The notes under the pieces: generated by a model
What the model was told of the DNA's origin: nothing
The model's database searches: none
The model's input: the letters and a program-made list of their open reading frames with translations, nothing else
Part shown: positions 54,471 through 64,000 of the stretch, piece after piece
How positions within the stretch are numbered: the stretch's first letter is position 1
Layout: each line of letters opens with the position of its first letter
Program-made: the position numbers and the translations under genes
DNA from: Corydoras sp. C115
Lineage: Eukaryota; Chordata; Actinopteri; Siluriformes; Callichthyidae
DNA: 64,000 nt
Reading direction: 5' to 3'
Assembly: GCA_019802505.1 (NCBI GenBank)
Contig: JAFMOC010000764.1
Location: 62,001-126,000 of the forward strand

Positions 54471-55797
54471 GAATAAGTTATACAGAGTGAACATGAGCAC
54501 AGCCACAGAGGAGAAGAAAAATACTCCGACAAACATTGTGGAAGGAATTTCCCTTAGCGGTCCTCTTCTAAGACACAAGGATGTTCACAAAGAAGAAAAG
54601 CAACATTCCTCCTCACAGTATGCAAATAGTCACACTCCACTGTTTCACCATGAACAACACCAGCACATTCACACAGAAGAAAAACTGTTCATGTGTTCAG
54701 AATGTGGAAAAAGTTTTACACAAAATAGTTTACTTAAACGGCATCAGCGTATACACACAGGAGAAAAACCATATTACTGCTCACAGTGTGAAAAGAGTTT
54801 TACTCGACAGAGTGGTCTTAAAGAACACCAGTACATTCACACAGGAGTAAAACCACATCACTGCTCTCAGTGTGGAAAAGGTTTTATGAAAAAGAATGGT
54901 CTTAACAAACATATGCGCATTCACACAGGAGAAAAGCCATTTTCCTGCTCACATTGTGGAAAGAGTTTTAATGATCAGAGTCATCTTAAACGGCATGAGC
55001 GCATTCACACAGGAGAAAAGCCATTTTCCTGCTCACAGTGTGGAAAGAGTTTTAATGATCAGAGTCATCTTAAAGATCATCAGCACATTCACACAGGAGA
55101 AAAGCCATTTTTCTGCTCACAGTGTGGAAAGAGTTTTACTAAACAGAGTCATCTTAAAGATCATCAGCACATTCACACAGGAGAAAAGCCATTTTCCTGC
55201 TCACAGTGTGGAGGGAGTTTTACCAAACGGAGTAGTCTTGCAGCACATCAGCGCATTCATACAGGAGAAAAACCATATACGTGCTTACAGTGTGGAAAGA
55301 GCTTTACCCAGAAGAGTAGTCTTCAACTGCATCAGCGTATTCACACAGGAGAAAAACCCTATTCCTGCTCACTTTGTGGAAAGAGTTTTACCCAGCAGAG
55401 TCATCTTCAACTGCATCAGCGTATACACACAGGAGCAAAACCATATTCCTGCTTACAGTGTGGAAAGAGTTTTACTAAACAGAGTCATCTTAAAGATCAT
55501 CAGCACATTCACACAGGAGAAAAGCTCTTTTCCTGCTCACAGTGTGGAGGGAGTTTTACCAATTGGAGTAGTCTTAGAGTACATCTGCGCATTCATACAG
55601 GAGTAAAACCTTATTTCTGCTCACATTGTGGAAAGAGTTTTACTCAACAGAGTAGTCTTAACCTGCATCAGCGTATTCACTCAGGAGAAAAAACATTTTC
55701 TTGCTCACAGTGTAGAAGAAGTTTTTCTCAAAAAAATGATTTGACACGACACCAGTGCATTCCAACAGGAAAAGAAACCTATTCTAACTTAAAGTAG
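54471..55797 (+). CDS. C2H2 zinc-finger gene B, finger exon (intact)
   Basis: The exon starts at 54,471 after ctttctgcctacag. ATG is at 54,493 and stop at 55,795-55,797, giving 434 residues. The leader (MSTATEEKKN) and one decayed finger (HSSSQYANSH..HEQHQHIH) precede twelve complete C2H2 fingers of 28-residue period with TGEKP(F/Y) linkers. A thirteenth ends HQCIP, losing its last His. Several fingers are near duplicates (NDQSHLK twice, TKQSHLKDHQHIH twice), showing internal expansion. Probable nuclear DNA-binding factor; target and role unknown. No KRAB or BTB domain is visible in this exon. PolyA signals follow at 56,171 and 56,585. Confidence 0.92.
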
Positions 55798-57954
55798 CCA
55801 GGTTTCTGCTGCTTATGAAACTTTCAAGAACCTTTCAGGACGTAGTCGAAGGAGAAAGAATATGAGATCCTATTTACTAATTTTCTAAATACTAAATGAT
55901 CTGTCTTTACTGATTTACAAACATTTATGTTTTCATTTGTTTTTTTTATTAACCTTTATTATCTTTTTATTCTCTTTTTTTTATAAGAACTTATAAAAGA
56001 CTTTGTTTAAACCAGCTGCTATTGTTCCAAGAGATACAGAAACACCATAAGGGCTGTTAATAATCAATTAATCTGTAAATTTAGATTTAATGGTATGATT
56101 ACTTTTTATTGTTGTTTAATTGTTTAATGAATTAATTGCTTAATGAAGTCTTTTCTTTGTTGTATTGTTTAATAAATATAGAAGTTCTGATATTTCTTTT
56201 TATTCACTGAGAAAACAGGACGTTTTTATTGTGGATTTGATTTAATGATAAAACTTCTGTAATAGAGCATCTGCACATGTGGAATCATTAGAGTTCATCT
56301 ATGGGAGGTCAGGTTTTACTCATGTATTTATATTTGAATGATTAATAGATCAGTGACCTTGGGTTTAGATAAGGTTTAAAATAGAAATTAAGTTTAAATT
56401 CATCTTTTTAGTTCGAGTCTTAATCATGTTTTACATTTCCTCTGTATTATGTCAGGTCTTATATTTTAATGGAGCCAATACAAATGTGTTTTGTTTCTGT
56501 TTGTAACCTTTTATTATGGATTTTAGATTGTATAATCTAAAGTCACAACCTGATCATTAAAACTGATTCTCCTCAGCTGTGATCAATAAACATAAAACTT
56601 TGGATTAAACTGTGTCTCTCTTAAAAGTAAATTTGTCCTTCCACATTTTAAGTGTTACAAACAGAATTCCATACAAAAAATGGGAGCTTTGTCATTTGTC
56701 ATCCCACCCACCTCCAATCCAATACAATATAAATTAAATATATTAATAAATAAGTAAATAATAAATGAATCATTGGCTTCAGATGTATCTGCAGGTGTAT
56801 AGAATTGCAAATGTGTCTCAGCCCAATCATGCTACAGCACAGTGTCTTTGAGTGTGTGTTAGGGTGTTAAGACATTAATCAGCTTTCTCGCTGTATGTAA
56901 AATACATTTACACATCTTTCCCTTGTGTCAACACACTGGCCGAATGTTGTTACACATCCTGACACCTTTAAACATTTTAGTATTCCAGTAGAACGTTTTG
57001 TTCATCACACCATTTGGGATAAGAGAGTTGGTTTCTATCTATAAATACTGTGTAAGTATAAACCTCATTTACAGAAGCCTGATAGAACTGTGTAAATCAC
57101 TAATTCAATTATACCATCTATGGGAGATTTAGGTAAAATTACTCACTGTCCAGAGACCCTTAAATTGTTGGCGAGAACTTGCCTAGAGGGCTGTCAAACT
57201 GAGGGTTGGATCAATCTATGCTCAATAAAAGACGTTTGTGCATTGGCCAGTGACGGAAAACTTTCTAACTCAGAGCAGAGCAGTGACCCAGAAGGGCAGG
57301 GGGAAATGAAGGCAAAGACCAGGTGACCGCATCTAAGACCCTTTTATAGGAGCACCACTTTAATTATTTAAATACAAATCGTCCACAGCAGACTAGTGTT
57401 GGCAGAAATTTACCATCACCTAATACTATTGATAATAATAATATAATAGTAATATCTAGACCCAATTATAAATGTTATTCTGCCATATGAATAAGTACAA
57501 GAACAGAAAAGGATTCTGGGTATTTTTAAGCTCTTTGTTAACATGAACATAATCTATAGTTCCGGTAAATCTGACTCTCTGGCTGGTTGTTGCTCTAACA
57601 GCAGTGTACACAGTCCAGAGTGTGTTTGGAGTGTTGAACATGCGCTGTGTCACTCCACTCATCATTGAGAGGTGATCCAATAACTGTTTCACTGTTAACA
57701 TCACTGCTTTACATCCACCTACAGAACTAGAACCAAAACATACACATACTTTAGCAGCATGTAGATTAATTACATGGTACAAGTGATGCTCTCTCTTTAC
57801 AGAATGCAGTTTATCAGAAATAAATTAAAATATAAAAAGTTTAAATGATTTTAAACACAAAACGTAGACATGAGTCACTTGTTTAAGATTAAAAACTAAT
57901 TCATTAAGTTAATTAATTGTAGTGAACTGTAATGAAGCTTAAAATAAATTGTAG
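55798..57954 (+). other. Gene B 3' UTR and following gene-free DNA
   Basis: AATAAA at 56,171-56,176 and 56,585-56,590 are candidate ends of gene B. From 56,640 to 57,954 no gene is supported; the open frames are short and unrecognised. Confidence 0.55.
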
Positions 57955-58430
57955 CTCTTCACTTCTCAGTCCACATACTAGACTTCCTGTCAGGTCGCTC
58001 CCAGAGGGTCAGATTGGTCCCTCACATCTCCCGCACGGTTATGTGCCCAGCCCACTCCTATGCACCCTCTATACATCCAACTGTGTTACCTTCCACCACA
58101 GCAACAAGGTCCTCAAGTTTGTGGATGATACAATATTGGTCAGGCTCATCACAGGCAAAGAGGACAAGCTGGCATACAGGAGAAGGTAGAGCATCTGTCA
58201 GAGTGGTGCGAAGTCAAGAACATGCTCATCAAACTCAAAAAAACGAAGAAGCTAGTCATTGATTTCAGGAAGGAAAAAATGGACATCCAGCCACTCATTA
58301 TTGGTGGGACCAGTGTTAAGCTTCCTGAACATTGAGCTAAAAGATTACCTGTCCTGGAGTGCATACACTAGAGAGCTGCTAAAGAAGGCACAACAGAGAC
58401 TGCATACAGCAGCTGCACAATGGAAAGCCT
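57955..58430 (+). pseudogene. Rex1-like LINE RT fragment
   Basis: LDFLSGRSQRVRL, KVLKFVDDTILVRLIT (VDDT catalytic box), then broken VIDFRK-, WSAYTRELLKKAQQRLH-type pieces on the plus strand, in several frames. Truncated on both sides. Confidence 0.75.
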
Positions 58431-58585
58431 TTGTGAAGGAAAATATGACTTTACTAAGTATAATATGATTTTACTATGTATGAGTGATTCATCTTAACCA
58501 TTTGTGTTTGCATATAACTATGAAGAAACGTCTACAGTTATTATGTCTTATTATGATATTATGATGATATGATTACACTAAGTCA

Positions 58586-58910
58586 TGTTGACATTTAGTA
58601 GGGTCAGTGCTAGACATCAGTCTGCTGTTTAACCGTTGCAATACAACCACGTAGACAGAACTGAGATCCACGTCCGCACTATTCAGACATTGTTGTTTGT
58701 TAAACAAGCTACTGAAGGTCACAGAGAAGATTTCAGCAAATGCTCTGCACACATGATATAAATAGTGGGGCTCTCTGATAACTTGTCAGAGAGTGGGGTA
58801 GGATTTTCCTTACGCTCTCTCATTCTCTTTCGCTTTGTCTTTTATCTTTCTTTAATAAATATCACTTCTTTTAATATGCATTCTCTCACAAGAATATTAT
58901 TTCCACCACA
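58586..58910 (+). mobile_element. Retroviral-type LTR
   Basis: From tgttgacatttag to ccaccaca. TATA box gatataaatag at 58,755, a short stem (ctctctgataac..gtcagagag) at the likely cap region and AATAAA at 58,854 give U3-R-U5 order. The exact 5' edge is a guess. Confidence 0.6.
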
Positions 58911-59150
58911 GAAATTGGCACTGTCGGCAGGATCAGCGAGGATCGCCGCAGCAGCACCGACTAAAACCCACTGAGTACTCTCCTTAGTCTTGGACTAAGC
59001 TGGAAAACGGGAACCCCACGAGAGAAGGGAAAGTACCACCAGAATGAGGTGTGGTCGGAGCTCCGCGTGTGATTACCGCCTGATTCTCAAAAGAACAAGT
59101 GGTGGACATTCTGAGTAAGTAAATGAACTCAAGAAAGGTGTCGGAGTGAC
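58911..59150 (+). other. Primer-binding site and leader after the LTR
   Basis: aaattggcactgtcggcagg directly follows the LTR end and has the position and TTGGCAC start expected of a tRNA primer site. A donor-like ctgagtaagt is at 59,109. No gag ORF follows, so only the 5' end of an endogenous retroelement remains. Confidence 0.5.
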
Positions 59151-59512
59151 TTTCAGAGTATAGTTCAGGGGAACTATTAGTAGTTGGACGGGGATCCAAC
59201 ATAAGGTAGCTGGACGGGGATCCAACCCAAATATACAGGATTGAGGATCCTAAGCATGTCAAGGACATGATGTTTCAGAAGCCTAACTGGGAAATTGGCC
59301 GTTCTTGTAGACGTACATTAACGTAAGGTCCGGACCACTGAAACACTCTTTAGGAGACACTTTCTAGAAGTTCATGGATCTAAATTGTAAGACAAAACAA
59401 GGTATAGAAAGAACTGATTAACCTTTCTATATTAGATCTGTCATAAAATAAGTGTAAAATAAAGGTAAATCATAGAGTAAAATATGATATAATAATATAA
59501 TAATGTTATATA
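59151..59512. other. Nothing recognised
   Basis: Contains a short direct repeat (tagttggacggggatccaac, tagctggacggggatccaac at 59,171-59,226). No gene. Confidence 0.6.
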
Positions 59513-59646
59513 TTCATTCATTTATTATCTCTCGCTTTTATCCTCTATTAGGGTCGCGGTGGGGTTCCCCATGCCCATCCAGGGGAGAACGTCTCAGGCG
59601 CTGGGCAGATAGACCCAGGACAGGACGCCAATCCATCGCTGGGCTA
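59513..59646 (-). mobile_element. SINE 3' half
   Basis: attatctctcgcttttatcc through ccaatccatcgctgggc; the head is missing. Confidence 0.8.
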
Positions 59647-60047
59647 ATGTTATATAATATAATATAAATTAATATAAAACTACAGTATTAAGTTAAGGTG
59701 TACCCTTAATGAAATTTAAGGTAATTCTTACTGTTGGTTTGTGTGTGGTACCACTGTATATGTTTAAGTTAGTCTGTTAATTTGTAAGTTTTGCCTGGCA
59801 TATTTGCTGTGTGATTTAAGTCTGAGTGTATGATCTGATGAGTGTAAAAACTAAACCAACATTCATTTTCTACTCTACACCTTTTCACAGCTTATTTTCT
59901 ATGGGAATATAGTAAAATTTAGAAGTAATCAACTAGCATCACCATAAGCAAATTAGTAAAATTCTAAATAAAATAAATTAACATAAATTAACAGTAAAAG
60001 TAATTAAGTAAATTAACATGATACAATAATAAGTTAAGAAACTTAAC

Positions 60048-61103
60048 ACCTGTCAAACACTGGGTAAAGGATGCGAGAGGAGACGTAGATGCAGAACAGT
60101 ATATTTATTGAGAGTAATCTGATGGAGCGGATATGAGGGAGGCAATGTGCAGGAGGAGCAATGGGATGCTGAGACTGGACTCCAGGGATGAGATGGGGAC
60201 CTGGATGGGACAGAGAGAGCAGAGGACAACACCGAGCCAAATAACAAAAAAAAAAAAAAAGAGTTTCGGATAGTATGGAAATACGCTGTAGTAAGAGAAC
60301 CCTACACTGGCTATGCGTGAGAATAGAGAGGAATCTAAACTGGTGAGGAGTGTCTAAAGGAGACAAAAAAGAAAAACAAACGCTACTAAACAACAGGGAT
60401 AGCAAGAAACACAGAGATAGAGACGAAGGTAATAAAGAGAGGTAGTGAAAATAGAGAAAGAGAGTGTAAGTACAGGGAGACAGAGAGAAGGTTAGTCCAT
60501 CGATAGAGGGGATATTAGTACCAAAGATAGAAAGGTTAGTGTGCAAATGAATGTAAACGAAAAAACGTTCCTGGACGAACACAGGGAAACACAGAGGAGG
60601 GGAAAAGAAACACCTAAATCTATTAACAGACAGAAACTCTCGGAGCGACAAAAATTCACTAAGGACCGTCTCTTTCAAACACATGCACACGATGACACAG
60701 ATACTAGGGAAGGAGAAGGAAGAAAAGGTAAACACAGGACACACGGGGAAGCCTAAAGGCTTTAAACATAAACAAATAAACCACACTCACGCTCAAGACT
60801 CACCCGACGGGAACAATAAACAGACAGAGAGAATAACTAATCTAACTAGAGATAAATAATGGAATAAATGACTAAGAATAATGCTTGGTATGTCGCCAAA
60901 AGAACCACAATACTTCGCGAAGCACAGAGAGAAATGAGAGCCTTTTAAAACCCTGGATGGGGCCCGTTGTTCTCTGTCGGGGGCCCCTGAGGACCCCATG
61001 CCGGACTCCCGCGAAAAACCCCGCCAGAAATTAAACTGATAAGAACAGATACTACACTCCATCTTAGCCAAAAGGCAAACGCACGTGGAAAGTTGGTTCA
61101 CAA
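60048..61103 (-). mobile_element. Unclassified ~1-kb element containing a U2 fragment
   Basis: Left edge tgtcaaac and right edge ggttcaca are short TG..CA inverted ends. On the minus strand a U2-like segment comes first and AATAAATATACTG (polyA-like, about 60,105) comes last. Minus-strand open frames are Phe/Ser/Leu-rich without a recognisable domain. No target duplication was found, so the limits are tentative. Confidence 0.35.
61025..61077 (-). pseudogene. U2 snRNA 5' fragment
   Basis: The minus strand reads GCCTTTTGGCTAAGAT, then GTGTAGTATCTGTTCTTATC and AGTTTAAT, matching vertebrate U2 from about nucleotide 12 to 62 with a few differences. It includes the branch-point-pairing GTAGTA. The first ~11 nucleotides and everything after the Sm-proximal start are missing, so it is not a functional U2 gene. 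Confidence 0.85.
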
Positions 61104-61210
61104 GGTTGGTTTTGTCTATGTTTTTAATTAAATGATATTAATTATTGCTTATTTGGTTTGTTTAAATGTTTTTCTTTCAATTGTTACAATCTATCTGATT
61201 TTATAAAACA

Positions 61211-61915
61211 GGAGATGGAGAATATAGATTCCAGCATTGGAAAAAAACAACCCAGGAGTCTTCTAAAGCGGCTCCGGCAAGAGATGAGCGACCCACTTCC
61301 CTGTCCACAGGCCTCAATTGAGCCAGGTAGGTACATAAACCCTTTGCTAGGTTTGTTTTCTGGTTTTACTAAAATGTTCATTAACAAAATCTCTCTGTGC
61401 TATTTGAATTAGGTCCTTCCACTGCCGTGCCTGATTGCTCCAGAGCCACAAAATATAGGAGAAAGCGAGCACAGAAGGAAGACCAAAATTTGCTCGATAA
61501 CACTGAGGAGCTCATTCTTTCTCAAGAAGAAGTGGGCGGCCCATGCAGTCATTGCGGCAAGCCCAGGAGGTTAGAGTTTGGCCATGGTTACTTTAATGGC
61601 GAAACCTTCTGTGCCACTATTGCAGGACAGCCTGTTTGTAGAAAAGCAACAAGAACACATACAAATAGAAAAACCAAAGACGACAAGATGGAACTGTAAA
61701 CAAAGACAGCTAAAGGAGCAAGATGCGAAGGATTCACCTGACCCTAAAAAGGAACGAAAGCGACCTGGTCATCACGTGTGCCAACTGTGTGGCCTGCCAC
61801 GGCAAAAAATTTATGGACACAGGCAAATCGGCTGAACTCTGGCTGGCAGAGCAAAGAACTCTAAATCGCCAAGGACTGCCGGTTAACAGTGACAGCTCAA
61901 GGAAAAAAGACTGAA
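61211..61915 (+). CDS. Spliced gene with Cys-x2-Cys...Gly-His motif (partly degraded 3' end)
   Basis: Exon 61,211-61,326 (acceptor ataaaacag; ATG 61,215) joins 61,413 across an 86-base intron (gtaggt...ttgaattag) and stays in frame to TAA at 61,697. The peptide starts MENIDSSIGKKQPRSLLKRL, is basic (TKYRRKRAQKED), then has CSHCGKPRRLEFGHGYFNGE and TFC, a putative zinc site. A second motif (CQLCGLPRQKIYGHRQ) and a tail (LWLAEQRTLNRQG) follow in two other frames down to 61,915. So the ancestral protein probably had two motifs and lost frame after the first. Related to the C-terminus of the convergent gene at 62.4-64.0 kb. Confidence 0.55.
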
Positions 61916-62184
61916 GACTATTTGTACTTTAAAAAAATATTTACTTTTTTTTGGTGTACCAATTGTAGTTGTGTTATAAAGCATGTATCATTTTTTATGT
62001 TCCTTTTTTAAGTTTTAATGTTTAATATGTTCAGAGTGTTAATTTTTCTATTAAAGATTGATTGAAACTTTCTCTCCTTTGTTAATAATGATCAATAACA
62101 CCTTTCAATAACACCTTTCACCTTAAAGCATTGTAAGTAAATAAAAGACACATAAAAGAACAAACTCATATAACACAATGATCA

Positions 62185-62190
62185 TTTATT
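62185..62190 (-). terminator. PolyA signal of the right-edge minus gene
   Basis: AATAAA on the minus strand about 170 bp past the stop codon at 62,359. Confidence 0.55.
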
Positions 62191-62358
62191 AAAATTGAAA
62201 ATGCACACAAATGTATGTTTAAAAAACCCTATAATAGTTAAAGTAGTGCAAGAGAGATATACAAGATGTCATTTAACTATTTACAAACAATTATATCTTA
62301 ATATCTTATTCTGGGGTGGTGCACATGTACACAGTTCAAACAATCGCGTGTTTATGAT

Positions 62359-63947
62359 TCACGACCTGTCCTCTTTCTCCATCTCTGCCCGCCACTCCTC
62401 AAAAGTCTTACCCTCGGCCTTAGCACAAAAGTACTTATTTTTTATTCTGCCATGACCAAACTCCTGCTTTCGTGGTTGACCGCACTGCTTGCAGATGTAC
62501 TGCCGTTGGGTCAGGTGGGTGGGAATGGACAGTCCCTGCAACCTGGCAGCAGCCTCTGCAGACTTCCTCCTTCTCCACTCAGTGGTGCGACTCCACACTT
62601 TAACAGGAGAGGGCTCTGCTTGTGATACTGGAGGCTGAGGACCAGCTGTGGCAGTCTGTCTTGTTCGACCTGGCATTTGTGCTGCAGATGGAGTTGGAGC
62701 AGGAACAGGTGCAGATGCAGGAGCAGGAACTGGTGCAGGAACAGGAGCAGGAACTGGTGCAGGAGCCTGACCTCTGCGCTTTGCCCGCCCAGAAAGATCC
62801 AATGGCATCATGAAATCGAAAGGCTGCTGTTGTTCAGGGAGCTCCGCAGGTGCTGTCAGCCGCTCCCTGGGCTCTTGTAGGGAGACAGAGGGTGTGAGGC
62901 TGGGTGTCGGGGCAAGAATGGCCATCGAGAGCACAGTCTTCTCCTGCTTCTTTTTAAAGTCATTGTGCCTAAAAAAAGATTTAGGAAAGAGAAATTATTC
63001 AAAAGTACCGGCAAGATAATGCAAACAGTATCATGGAATGGCAAAAAGACACTTACCATTTCGACAGTGTGTGTTGATTTATCTCAAACAGCTGTAACTC
63101 AATGGACTTTGTCAAAGTGGGGCTGCTCAAGACCAACTTTCTGATCCTGCTGTAGTCCTGCAGAACAGAAGCCCAGCGACTCCGTCGAACTCCGACGGAC
63201 TTCACACTACCTGTGTGGATACAACACAGCTCCAAACAGATGGCTTCCACCAGGCGACTGATGTTCGGCCACAGTGCTGGTCCACTGCCCTCACCCAAAA
63301 AACAGCTGCGGGAAAGAAAAACTGTTAATGTCGCTTCTGACCCAAAAAACTTGAAATCATATGTAAAGACAGAATTTACCGCTTGAGACTATCTCTGCCA
63401 CTGCACACGGTCGTCTTCGAGTGGCTGACTTTAAAGCGCCCCTTGACAAGCTGCTCCTGATGTCTGGGAGGGTAAGACACACGCTGCCTGTCACACTCTG
63501 AAAGCTGTTCCCACAGTGCAATTATGTTAGCAGTGTGTCTCTCTGACAGACAGGGCACGCTGCGCAGTTCCACTAAATAACTGGCCAGTTTAACCACAGA
63601 GTCGTACCCTGGTGCGCCATCCGGGCCTCTAAACACCTGTTAAGGAGACAAACAAAGTAAACGCACACACACACAGATATGTTCTTCAGATAATCACAGT
63701 GATAACACACTCACATCGCCTTCGGCTCCTTCATCTTGACTGGACTGGGCCTTCACAGAGTCGCCCGACTCAGTTGAAGGCAGAGGAAAGATGGTGGGGT
63801 CGATTTCGTCTGCCACGTCCTGCTCTACAAACCCCTCGTCTTCCGTTGGCTCCCCGATGTCAGCTTCCACGTCATCATCTTCGCTGCTGTCGTCCCCGAA
63901 CTCTCTGCATTGCTGCGAGAAGAGGTACTCAACTCCAATCAGCTCAC
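62359..63947 (-). CDS. Four-exon 3' part of a lineage-specific gene, probably transposon-derived
   Basis: Exons on the minus strand: 63,947-63,715, 63,636-63,380, 63,305-63,057 and 62,968-62,359. Each has AG acceptors and GT donors, and the joins keep one frame (about 449 codons, no stop). Order: TGELIGVEYLFSQQ; an acidic stretch (SSEDDDVEADIGEPTEDEG); PGYDSVVKLASYLVELRSVP and RVSYPPRHQEQLVKGRFK; LWPNISRLVEAICLELC; an Ala/Pro/Val run; and a C-terminal CKQCGQPRKQEFGHG..KYFCA zinc-like motif, ending MEKEDRS. By memory it resembles the C-terminal half of a multi-copy teleost protein whose missing N-terminal half is nuclease/DDE-like. Function is not established. It continues past 64,000. Confidence 0.75.
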
Positions 63948-64000
63948 CTGTAGCAACAGAACACCACTGTAAGAAACATGCTCGAAATACAGGGAACATA

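Noticed and set aside
54581..55606. Alternate-frame ORFs over zinc-finger arrays (also 36,054-36,782)
   Set aside because: Shadows produced by the 84-bp periodic finger coding sequence.
60043..60786. 247-codon minus-strand open frame rich in Phe, Ser and Leu
   Set aside because: The composition follows a purine-rich complementary strand; no recognisable domain.

Overview
This is vertebrate nuclear DNA, and its repeat content points to a teleost fish. The signs are L2 and Rex1/CR1-like LINEs, Tc1 elements, hAT elements, tRNA-derived SINEs of the DANA/Mermaid type, a replication-dependent histone cluster, and many-fingered C2H2 zinc-finger genes with GEKP linkers. An otophysan, perhaps a catfish, is plausible, but the species cannot be fixed from the sequence alone. 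Ordinary single-copy host genes are scarce; most of the window is mobile DNA and its remains.

Layout. 1-1,669 and 8,932-13,507 hold three GC-rich elements on the minus strand. They have TG..CA LTRs, a polypurine tract and no gag or pol. Each carries one ORF with a conserved acidic/aromatic N-terminal domain, a basic stretch and 9-10-residue tandem repeats. One copy (10,922-13,393) is inserted in the LTR of another and has a perfect 5-bp target duplication. I regard this family as the most novel item here. Between these elements lies AT-rich DNA with a 2.3-kb foldback (2,169-4,486) and small tandem arrays. 13.5-27.3 kb is gene-poor: an LTR remnant, a MITE-like inverted repeat, a hAT element invaded by an L2 LINE, a degenerate Tc1 and duplicated interspersed repeats.

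27.6-34.9 kb is a histone cluster (H1, H2A, H3, H2B, all plus strand). Every gene is broken by a different lesion, although most 3' stem-loops survive. A 979-bp hAT-like MITE sits in the H3 5' leader. No H4 was found.

36.1-40.5 kb (minus) and 50.0-55.8 kb (plus) are two divergent zinc-finger paralogues. They share a first exon, a short second exon and introns carrying the same Tc1 transposase fossil. Between them are a Tc1 copy with one nonsense codon, a near full-length Rex1-like LINE, L1-like fragments and SINEs. 57.9-61.1 kb holds a LINE fragment, a retroviral-type LTR with leader, and a fragment of U2 snRNA. 61.2-64.0 kb holds two convergent spliced genes that both encode a Cys-x2-Cys...Gly-His...Cys motif. 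The minus-strand one has four phase-consistent exons and continues past the right edge.

Functional reading. Only the second zinc-finger gene (54,493-55,797) and the right-edge minus-strand gene look clearly intact within the window. The LTR-element ORFs look constrained between copies. Family names are from memory of protein motifs; no database search was possible.
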